From Micromonospora coerulea (lineage in GTDB: Bacteria; Actinomycetota; Actinomycetes; Mycobacteriales; Micromonosporaceae), in NCBI RefSeq assembly GCF_016598485.1, contig NZ_JAEMUW010000021.1, forward strand, positions 1 through 64,000: a stretch of 64,000 bases of DNA, in the 5' to 3' direction. A model generated the notes under the pieces. The model worked only from the letters and a program-made list of their open reading frames with translations, was not told the origin of the DNA and ran no database searches. Both the position numbers and the translations under genes were made by a program. Below are positions 41,454-48,176 of the stretch, in pieces; position 1 is the stretch's first letter; each line of letters begins with the position of its first letter.

Positions 41454-42352
41454 GGTGGCGGCCGGCCGCGGGGACGCTCGTCCTCGTGGCCCTGCTCGCC
41501 GCGGCCGCCGCGGGTCTTGCCCGGTCGGCCGCCGGAGCCGGCCAGGACGACCCGGTCCGCTCGGTCACCGCCGACCTGCGCTGCCCGGCGTGCCAGGGCG
41601 AGTCGGTGGCGGACTCCCGCTCACCGATCGCGGCGGCGATGCGGCAGGCGGTGGCGGACCAGGTGGCCCAGGGGCACAGCCGCGACGAGGTCCGGCGCTG
41701 GTTCGTCCAACGCTACGGCCCGGACGTGCTGGCCGACCCGCCGGCCCGCGGCGTGGAGCTGCTGCTCTGGGCCGTACCCGCGCTGACCCTGCTGGCCGCC
41801 GGCTACGCGGCCCGGCGCACGCTGCGGCCCCGGCCACGGCGCACCGATGACCTGCCGGCGGCGCCACCGGCCGACGGGCCGCCACCGGGCGGCGCGGCCC
41901 GTCGGGCCTGGCGGTGGTCCGCGCTCGGGCTGATCACCGTCGTGGTGTCGGTGGCCGTCGCCGCCCGCGGCCTCGACCGGCCCCGGCCGGACCCGGCGCC
42001 CGCGGATCCGGTCGCGGTGGCGGTGGGCCTGGCGCGCGACCTGGAGGCGCAGGACCGGTACGACGCCGCCGCGCAGATGTACCGGGAGGCGCTGCGCGAC
42101 CGGCCCGACGACACGATCCGGCTGCGACTCGCCTTCGCCCTGCTCCGGGCGGGAGACGCGACCGGCGCGGGACAGGCCGCGCAGGAGGTGCTGAGTCACG
42201 CCCCGGACTCCCCGGACGGCCTGCTCGTGCTGGGCCTCGCCCAGCGGCGTACCCGCCCCGCCGAGGCGCCGCGCACCCTGCGACGCTTCCTGACCGTCGC
42301 GCCGGAACACCCGGCCGCCCCGGAGATCACCAGGCTGCTGGCCGCGGCGTAA
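41450..42352 (+). CDS. ccmH: CcmH fused to a TPR (CcmI-like) domain
   Basis: A 300-residue protein. The N-terminal half is CcmH: export signal, then LRCPACQGESVADS with the redox pair Cys 45 and 48, and DEVRRWFVQRYGPDVLADPP, ending in a membrane helix. A second helix (ALGLITVVVSVAVAARGL) leads to a TPR-like region (AVGLARDLEAQDRYDAAAQMYREALRDRPDD onward) like the C-terminal part of CcmI/CycH, which holds apocytochromes. The fusion resembles E. coli CcmH. It is the last gene of the Ccm operon. Confidence 0.88.
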   Translation: MRWRPAAGTLVLVALLAAAAAGLARSAAGAGQDDPVRSVTADLRCPACQGESVADSRSPIAAAMRQAVADQVAQGHSRDEVRRWFVQRYGPDVLADPPARGVELLLWAVPALTLLAAGYAARRTLRPRPRRTDDLPAAPPADGPPPGGAARRAWRWSALGLITVVVSVAVAARGLDRPRPDPAPADPVAVAVGLARDLEAQDRYDAAAQMYREALRDRPDDTIRLRLAFALLRAGDATGAGQAAQEVLSHAPDSPDGLLVLGLAQRRTRPAEAPRTLRRFLTVAPEHPAAPEITRLLAAA

Positions 42353-42466
42353 CACTTCGTGACGTTTCGCGTTCACACCGTCCACTTAGGGTTTGCCACG
42401 GCCCGGCCGCACGACGGCCGGCCCGCAGCCGGCCCCCACCCGGGGCCCCGACGGAAGGACGTCACC

Positions 42467-42883
42467 ATGCCCTTCGCCCGACGCACCGCCGCGCTCGCCC
42501 TGGCCGCGACCCTCGGTGGGCTCGCCGCCGTGGCCGCCCCGCACCCCCGCACGGCCGGGGCGGCGCCCCGCCCCGGCCCCGAGACGCCCTCGGTGCTGCT
42601 GCTCACCGTGGACCCGGCGACCGCCGCGTCGCGGTCCACCGTGCTGGTCTGCGGTCCGGCCGGCGGCCTGCACCCGGACCCGACGACCGGCTGCCGGCTG
42701 GTGGCCCGGGTCGACGGCGACCTCGCCGCCCTGGACGTCGACCCGGGCCTGTGCACCCTGGAACACGCCCCGCTCACCGTGCGCGCGCTCGGCTTCTGGC
42801 AGGACCGGCCGGTGTCGTACACCCGGACCTTCGACAACCGCTGCGCGCTGCGGCGCGGCACCGGCACGCTGTTCGACTTCTGA
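42467..42883 (+). CDS. Subtilisin inhibitor-like (SSI family) secreted protein
   Basis: A 138-residue exported protein with a signal peptide (residues 1-33). The mature part carries the four SSI cysteines: VCGPAGGLHPDPTTGC and CTLEHAPL ... FDNRC. The pattern GLHPDP, GDLAAL and FWQDRPVSYTRTFDN matches Streptomyces subtilisin inhibitor. By alignment the reactive-site P1 residue (Met 73 in SSI) is Leu, in CTLEHAPL, suggesting a subtilisin/chymotrypsin-type target. ATG 42467 has GGAAGGAC upstream. It is transcribed alone. Confidence 0.85.
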   Translation: MPFARRTAALALAATLGGLAAVAAPHPRTAGAAPRPGPETPSVLLLTVDPATAASRSTVLVCGPAGGLHPDPTTGCRLVARVDGDLAALDVDPGLCTLEHAPLTVRALGFWQDRPVSYTRTFDNRCALRRGTGTLFDF

Positions 42884-42890
42884 CCCGTAC

Positions 42891-42918
42891 GCGGCGCCCG
42901 CGCCCGCGCGGGCGCCGC
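42891..42918. terminator. Perfect 12-bp hairpin between convergent genes
   Basis: GCGGCGCCCGCG (42891-42902) pairs perfectly with CGCGGGCGCCGC (42907-42918) around a CCCG loop. It lies between the inhibitor gene end (42883) and the membrane protein end (42931), fitting a bidirectional terminator. Confidence 0.8.
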
Positions 42919-42930
42919 CACCGGCGGCGC

Positions 42931-43539
42931 TCAGCTGGGCTGCGAGATGGAGGCCTGCGCGAGGTACGCGATCTGCGCACCGAAGGCCATCAGCGCCACC
43001 ACCACCCCGACCACGACGGCGACGGTCGGGGTGCCGCCCGCCAGGCCGGTCAGCAGGGTGGCGCCGAGCCCGATCAGCAGCGAGTTGACCGCCCCGACCA
43101 TCGCCGCCGTGGTGAGCAGCAGCTGCCAGCGACCCGGCCGGCTGCCGACCGCCGCCCAGGCGGCGCGCCGCAGGTCCCCGGCGACGACCGCGTCGGCGAA
43201 GAAGTCGTGCTCGCCGGCGAACTGGCGGTGGTAGTAGGCGCGGATGCGCTGGATGCGCTGGAGATCCAGCGAGTTCTCCACCATGCTCTGCACCAGCCGG
43301 CCGAAGGTGAACAGCCCGGTGATCACCAGGGTCGGCACCACCACGCCGAGGTACGGCTTGAGCAGCTGACCGCTGCCCGAGACGAAACCCAACCCGATCA
43401 GTGCGGCGGAGAGCAAGGTCAGGAACACCGTGGCCCGCCCGACCGACTCGGCGATCGTGGCGCCGCGGGAGGTCTGCAGCGTGAAGTGCTCGGTGGTCAG
43501 GGCGGTGAGCAGCGCCTGCTCCCGTGCCTGCTCGTCCAT
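42931..43539 (-). CDS. Conserved four-helix membrane protein
   Basis: A 202-residue protein. An N-terminal soluble helix (QALLTALTTEHFTLQTSRGATIAESVGRA) is followed by helices at about 37-55 and 63-82, a cytoplasmic part with IQRIRAYYHRQFAGEHDFFADA, and two more helices (MVGAVNSLLIGLGATLL, VAVVVGVVVALMAFGAQI). Similar proteins are frequent in actinobacteria without known role. It is a single gene divergent from the cysteine-rich pentapeptide gene. Confidence 0.65.
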   Translation of the reverse strand: MDEQAREQALLTALTTEHFTLQTSRGATIAESVGRATVFLTLLSAALIGLGFVSGSGQLLKPYLGVVVPTLVITGLFTFGRLVQSMVENSLDLQRIQRIRAYYHRQFAGEHDFFADAVVAGDLRRAAWAAVGSRPGRWQLLLTTAAMVGAVNSLLIGLGATLLTGLAGGTPTVAVVVGVVVALMAFGAQIAYLAQASISQPS

Positions 43540-43735
43540 CCCGCCGCCCCTTCGTGCCGGTCACGGTCACGATACGAAGGTCCGGGACGCCGGCGTGGGC
43601 GAACCGGCGGACGACCGGCGCGGGCAGCCGGGCCGCCGGGACGCCCCCCGGCGGGTGGGCGGAGAATGAGTCCGGTCGCGGCGACCTCGCCGCGGGCACC
43701 CTCAGCGACTCCGAGCGGCGGGAGGCCGGTCCAGC

Positions 43736-44626
43736 GTGGCGGACACCACCGAACAGCAGTCGGCGGCGACGGTCGACGAGCGGGAGCTGCGCGCCGACTG
43801 CACACGCTGCTTCGGGATCTGCTGCGTCGCGCCCGCCTTCGCCGCCTCCGCCGACTTCGCGCTCGACAAGCCCGCCGGGCAGCCCTGCCCGAACCTGGGT
43901 CCGGACTCCCGCTGCGGCATCCACCGCGACCTGCGCCAGCGCGGCTTCCCCGGCTGCACGGTCTTCGACTGCTTCGGCGCCGGCCAGCACGTCGCGCAGG
44001 TCACCTTCGGCGGGCGGGACTGGCGGACCGATCCGGCGACCGCGCGGCAGATGTTCGACACCTTCGCGGTGATGCGGCCGCTGCACGAACTGCTCTGGTA
44101 CCTGACCGAGGCGCTGGCGCTGACCCCGCCGGGTCCGTTGCGCGACGACCTGACCGACGCGCTGGAGGAGACCGGTCGGCTCACCGACGGCACCCCGGAG
44201 CAGCTGCTCGCCCTCGACGTCGACGCCCACCGGGGGCGGGTCAACGGGGTGCTCTCGCGGGCGGGCGAGCAGGCCCGGGCCGGGCGGGCCGGCGCGGACC
44301 GGCGCGGCGCGGTGCTGATCGGGGTGGACCTGCGCCGGGCGGCCCTGGCCGGGGCGAACCTGCGCGGCGCCTGCCTGATCGGCGCGGACCTGCGCGGCGT
44401 GAACCTCGGCGCCGCCGACCTGACCGGCGCGGACCTGCGCGGGGCCGACCTGCGCGGGGCCGACCTGAGCCATTGCCTCTTCCTGCACCAGTCGCAGCTC
44501 GACGCGGCCCGCGGCGACCACCGCACCGTCCTGCCCGCCGCGCTGCGCCGGCCCGCCCACTGGTCGCTGACCCTCACCCCGACCCGCCCCCGGTCCGGGC
44601 GTCCCGAGGCCCGTCGCCGGCGCTGA
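43736..44626 (+). CDS. Cysteine-rich (YkgJ-like) domain fused to pentapeptide repeats
   Basis: A 296-residue soluble protein. The first 90 residues contain about eight cysteines (CTRCFGICC, PCPNLGPDSRCGIH, PGCTVFDCFG), a spacing like the YkgJ/UPF0153 zinc- or iron-binding domain. Residues 185-265 are pentapeptide repeats of the A(D/N)LRG type (about 14 units), which fold as a right-handed quadrilateral helix that can mimic DNA. The combination suggests a metal-sensing regulator or DNA mimic; no target is known. GTG 43736 has GGGAGG upstream. Confidence 0.75.
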   Translation: MADTTEQQSAATVDERELRADCTRCFGICCVAPAFAASADFALDKPAGQPCPNLGPDSRCGIHRDLRQRGFPGCTVFDCFGAGQHVAQVTFGGRDWRTDPATARQMFDTFAVMRPLHELLWYLTEALALTPPGPLRDDLTDALEETGRLTDGTPEQLLALDVDAHRGRVNGVLSRAGEQARAGRAGADRRGAVLIGVDLRRAALAGANLRGACLIGADLRGVNLGAADLTGADLRGADLRGADLSHCLFLHQSQLDAARGDHRTVLPAALRRPAHWSLTLTPTRPRSGRPEARRRR

Positions 44627-44730
44627 CCCGCGTCGGCGCCGCCCGGGCGGGCAAGGTTTCGTCCGGGCGCGCTCGGGTAGCCGGGATGGCCGCCGCCCCG
44701 CCGGCGGCCAGCGGCACCCAGGGAGGCGAC

Positions 44731-44967
44731 GTGGCTTATCGGGCACGCTACGGCGAGGAGCCGGTGGATCCGGCGCACGCCGAGGACGAGGCCGGTCAGG
44801 CCCGCCTGGTGCAGGTCGAGGCGGACACCGACGTCCCGGCGCCGGACGACGGGGGACCCAAGCCGGATCTGGTCACCGAGGACGACGGGTCCGGGGTGGC
44901 CGGCGGCTCCTCGGGCAGCAGCTCCGGCGGCTCCGGCATGCCGGGCCACCCGGACGCGCCCCGCTGA
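44731..44967 (+). CDS. Small acidic, probably disordered protein
   Basis: A 78-residue protein starting VAYRARYGEEPVDPAHAEDEAGQ, acidic in the middle and ending in a Gly/Ser-rich tail (GGSSGSSSGGSG). GTG 44731 has GGGAGG 5 nt upstream, supporting expression. I recognise no family; composition suggests intrinsic disorder. Confidence 0.5.
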   Translation: MAYRARYGEEPVDPAHAEDEAGQARLVQVEADTDVPAPDDGGPKPDLVTEDDGSGVAGGSSGSSSGGSGMPGHPDAPR

Positions 44968-45060
44968 CCGCGCCGGAGCGGATCGGGCCCGCGCCGGCCC
45001 GGGTGACGACGGCCGGACCGGACGACGTTTGCCGTCGTCCCACACGGGCAGGAGTGCGAC

Positions 45061-45291
45061 ATGACGAGTGAGGATCCCGTCGGCCGGGCGGCCACCGACG
45101 AGCCGGACGGCACGACCGCGTACGGGGCGTCGCTGCGAGCGCCGGGCGACTCCCTGCACACCACCGACGACACCGGCGACGACTTCGCCGATCTGCCGGC
45201 CGAGGAGGCGCAACCGGCCCGGGGGACCAGCCGCGCCGGCTACGACGTCGACGCCGTCTCGGGCACCGGCGAACCACGCGTCGAGGAGTGA
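45061..45291 (+). CDS. Small acidic hypothetical protein
   Basis: A 76-residue very acidic protein (MTSEDPVGRAATDEPDG ... DDTGDDFADLPAEE) ending VSGTGEPRVEE. Preceded by GGCAGGAG. It resembles the neighbouring 44731 product in composition but not in sequence. No domain or function is recognised. It ends just before the hairpin at 45300. Confidence 0.5.
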   Translation: MTSEDPVGRAATDEPDGTTAYGASLRAPGDSLHTTDDTGDDFADLPAEEAQPARGTSRAGYDVDAVSGTGEPRVEE

Positions 45292-45299
45292 CCCGACTG

Positions 45300-45339
45300 C
45301 CGTCCGGCGCGGTCAGCCGACGCTGAGCGCGCCGGACGG
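45300..45339. terminator. Long hairpin between convergent genes
   Basis: CCGTCCGGCGCG (45300-45311) pairs with CGCGCCGGACGG (45328-45339), and the inner TCAGC/GCTGA extends the stem around a CGAC loop with one mismatch. It lies between the small acidic gene and rnhA, and can stop transcription from both. Confidence 0.85.
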
Positions 45340-45404
45340 GCCAAGCTCCACCGCACGCCGGACCCGCTCGTCGGCCGGCGGGCAGGCCGACGCAACCCGC
45401 CACT

Positions 45405-45881
45405 TCAGCGGGCGGTGGCCACCTCCGCGCGGGCCTCGGTCATGCCCCGGTTGGCCAGCGCGTCGGCCCGCTCGTTCTCCGGGTGGCCGTTGTGCCCCTT
45501 GACCCAGAGCCAGGTCACGTCGTGCCGGGCGCAGGCGTCCTCCAGCCGCTGCCACAGGTCGGCGTTCTTCACCGGCTGCTTCGCCGCGGTCAGCCAACCG
45601 TTGCGCTTCCACGAGGCCAGCCAGCCGGTGATGCCGTTGCGCACGTAGGTGCTGTCGGTGTGCAGCCGCACGGTGACCGGGCGGGTCAGGCTCTCCAGCG
45701 CCCGGATCGCGGCGGTCAGCTCCATCCGGTTGTTGGTGGTCGGGGTGGCCTCACCGCCGCACAGCTCCCGCTCGTGGTCACCCCAGCGCAGCAGCACACC
45801 CCAGCCGCCGGGGCCCGGATTGCCGCTGCACGCCCCGTCGGTCCAGATCTCCACGACCCTGCCGGCCGCCGCGTCCACCAT
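45405..45881 (-). CDS. rnhA: Ribonuclease HI
   Basis: A 158-residue enzyme that cuts RNA in RNA-DNA hybrids. The four acidic catalytic residues are in TDGACSGNPGPGGWG, NRMELTAAI, HTDSTYV and NERADALAN, with the KRNGW handle region (WKRNGWLTAAKQPVKNADLWQ) of E. coli-type RNase HI. Length is normal. It is a single gene divergent from the SMP-30/MRJP-like gene. Confidence 0.92.
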   Translation of the reverse strand: MVDAAAGRVVEIWTDGACSGNPGPGGWGVLLRWGDHERELCGGEATPTTNNRMELTAAIRALESLTRPVTVRLHTDSTYVRNGITGWLASWKRNGWLTAAKQPVKNADLWQRLEDACARHDVTWLWVKGHNGHPENERADALANRGMTEARAEVATAR

Positions 45882-46213
45882 GCCGGCAACCTACCGGGTA
45901 CGCCGCCCGGCCGAGCCACCCGACCCGGCTGCCGGCCGACGGACAATCCCCGCAGCCCGGGTAGGCCGGCTCGCCGCGGACGACCGGGTCGCCGGGCAAT
46001 CACGGTTTGCGGCCCGGTTCACCGGGAACCGGACGCGCAACACCGAGCGGTCGACGTCCCGCCCCCGCCGCCATGCCGGTCGGGGACGGGCCGGGTACGC
46101 GGCCGCGGCGCCGCAGCCGACGCCGGCCGAACGACCAGGAAGAAGGCAGGCATGGGAACTGTGGTGGAGCGGGGTCGGCACCCCGTCGCGGTCGAATCCG
46201 CCGGGAGCGGGTC
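45882..46213. other. Intergenic region upstream of the MRJP-like gene
   Basis: These 332 bp separate the divergent rnhA and MRJP-like starts. Open frames exist in both directions but have no family similarity, and the codon pattern is weak. I see only scattered short palindromes; promoters for both genes must be here. Confidence 0.4.
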
Positions 46214-47317
46214 GTGACCGGGCCGGTGCCCGACGAGCCGGTCGGCGAGCTGGAACTGGTGCACACCTTCACCGGGCCGATGCCCACCGGGGTCACCGTC
46301 TCGCACACCGGACGGATCTTCGTCAACTTCCCCCTGTGGGGCGACGAGGTGCCGGCCACCGTGGTCGAGCTGCGCGACGGTCAGGAGGTCCCGTTCCCGG
46401 ACCAGCGGTGGAACAGCCCATCCGGCGACGACGACGCGAAGGCCTTCGTGTCGGTGCAGAGCGTGGTGGTCGACCCGGCCGACCGGCTCTGGGTGGTCGA
46501 CACCGGCAGCCCGATGGTGCGACCCACCAAGCCGGGTGGGCCGAAGCTGGTCCGGGTCGACCTCGACACCGACACGGTCGCCCAGGTCATCACCTTCCCC
46601 ACCGACGTGGCCCTGCCCACCACGTACCTCAACGACGTGCGCTTCGACCTGCGCCGTGGCGACGCGGGGGTCGCCTACATCACCGATTCCGCCCACTCCG
46701 GTCCGAACGGGATCATCGTGGTCGACCTGGCCACCGGCGCCTCCTGGCGGCGGCTGCACGACCACCCGTCGACGAAGGCAGAACCGCTGGCGGCCTTCCG
46801 ACCGGTCGTGGAGGGGCGGCCGTTCCTGGAGCGACCGCCGCAGGGGTCGCCGAATCCCCCGGCCACGGGCTCCGACGGCATCGCCATTTCCGCCGACGGC
46901 TCCCGGCTGTACTACTGCCCGCTCGCCTCCCGCCGCTGGTACAGCGTCGCGACCGACGCACTCGCCGACCCGTCGCTGAGCGAGGAGCGGGTGTGGGCGA
47001 CGGTGGTCGACGAGGGCGACAAGGGCGGCGGCTCCGACGGCCTGGAGACCGACGACGCCGGCCGCTTCTACCTCACCTCCTACGAGCACAACGCGGTGCT
47101 GCGCCGCCGGCCGGACGGTGCGTTCGAAACCCTCGTGCACGACCCCCGTCTGCTCTGGCCCGACACCCTGTCGGTCGCCTCCGACGGGCACCTGTACGTC
47201 ACCGCGAACCAGCTGCACCGGCAGCCGAGGCACCAGGGCGGGCAGGATCTGCGGCGCAAGCCGTACGCGCTGTTCCGCACGCCCATCGACGCCAAACCGG
47301 TGCTGCTGCGCAGGTGA
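46214..47317 (+). CDS. SMP-30/major royal jelly protein-like beta-propeller protein
   Basis: A 367-residue protein similar to the MRJP/yellow family and SMP-30-like propellers: GVTVSHTGRIFVNFPLWGD, SVVVDPADRLWVVDTG, YLNDVRFDLRRGDAGVAYITDSA, GSDGIAISADGSRLYYCPLASRRWYSV and DGLETDDAGRFYLTSYEHNAVLRR are successive blades. Bacterial members may be lactonases or hydrolases; no signal peptide is visible in the chosen frame. The GTG at 46214 follows GGGAGCGGG; a longer open frame upstream has no similarity. Confidence 0.8.
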   Translation: MTGPVPDEPVGELELVHTFTGPMPTGVTVSHTGRIFVNFPLWGDEVPATVVELRDGQEVPFPDQRWNSPSGDDDAKAFVSVQSVVVDPADRLWVVDTGSPMVRPTKPGGPKLVRVDLDTDTVAQVITFPTDVALPTTYLNDVRFDLRRGDAGVAYITDSAHSGPNGIIVVDLATGASWRRLHDHPSTKAEPLAAFRPVVEGRPFLERPPQGSPNPPATGSDGIAISADGSRLYYCPLASRRWYSVATDALADPSLSEERVWATVVDEGDKGGGSDGLETDDAGRFYLTSYEHNAVLRRRPDGAFETLVHDPRLLWPDTLSVASDGHLYVTANQLHRQPRHQGGQDLRRKPYALFRTPIDAKPVLLRR

Positions 47318-47875
47318 CCGCCCCGCGCGACCCGGAGGCGGATCCGCCGGGGGCGTCGCGGTGCTGGGCAGCGGGTGGTGATCGCCACCTACCGGCCGGC
47401 CTGACCCCCGTCCGCGATCCGGCGGCGGGCACGGGGGCGAATGCGGAGCTTCCCCAAAGGAACGCTGCGCCGCCCGCTCGGGACCTCCGCGCCGACCAAT
47501 GCGTTCGGGTTGAATAGGCCCGTCGAGATGGTCGGTCCCGCCGATCGGATGCGAGACCGTGCCGAGCAGCCGGGTCCTCAATGGTCCACTCGGACATCGG
47601 AGCCGGCGGTGGACCGGTCGAGACACCACATCATTCGGTGAACATGTTCGGAATACCGGGGACGGCGACAACCCTTTCCGAAGGCGGGCGTTCCACCGAA
47701 CGGCCACCCGGGCTCGACGAAAACAATTTTCCGACCATCGCGGTCAGTGAACGCGGCCGGCAGCAGCAGGCCCATCGATCCGGCCGCTCCGCTGCCGTAC
47801 GCCGTTGAATGACAAGGCGTCTACCCGACCGCGACGACCGGCGGCGACCCCTCGCAGGCGCCGCCCGGCGATTAC
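47318..47875. other. Gene-poor, lower-GC intergenic region
   Basis: No recognised gene lies in these about 560 bp. Short ATG/GTG frames occur (for example 47581-47808 on plus and 47578-47775 on minus) but they have no RBS or family similarity. The sequence around 47620-47760 is clearly richer in A and T than the surroundings (AAAACAATTTTCC), a possible sign of imported DNA or of long promoter regions. Confidence 0.45.
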
Positions 47876-47989
47876 TCAGCGCATCAGGACGGTGGCCGAG
47901 CCGCAGTAAGCGCAGGTGGGCGGGTGGCCGAACGGCTGGAGTTCGGCTCGCGTTCCTGTCGCGTTCATGACTCGTTGAGTGTTGGACAC
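47876..47989 (-). CDS. Possible 37-residue CxxC peptide
   Basis: A GTG at 47989, with GAAAGGTG about 9 nt upstream, opens a 37-residue frame ending in a short GHPPTCAYCGSATVLMR sequence; the CxxCG pair could bind zinc. An internal ATG would give 30 residues. It is divergent from the GT2-GtrA-HprK gene, 187 bp from its start. It is too short to recognise and might be chance, but the RBS and the clean ending support it. Confidence 0.35.
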   Translation of the reverse strand: MSNTQRVMNATGTRAELQPFGHPPTCAYCGSATVLMR

Positions 47990-48176
47990 CTCGTGTTCAC
48001 CTTTCGTAACCTCTGACCAACCCGCGGCCACCCCCGTCATTTCCGATCGCGCCAAGGCCCGAACCCGTGTCGGTTCCGGCGCACATTTCCCGTACCGGCA
48101 CGCTTCTTTCGCCCGTTCCTGAGCCGGATATCCGGCGGCTCGGTACTGCCCAGAAGCGCAACTGATGGAGGGTCGA

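Noticed and set aside
41914..44967. 1017-codon plus-strand open frame
   Set aside because: It runs out of frame across ccmH, the inhibitor gene and others; composition is Arg/Gly/Pro-rich as expected for shadow frames in high-GC DNA. Only its last 79 codons, behind a proper RBS, were kept as a gene.
47578..47808. Small ORFs of 65-75 codons on both strands
   Set aside because: No RBS, no recognisable family, and mutually overlapping; treated as chance frames in a gene-poor gap.
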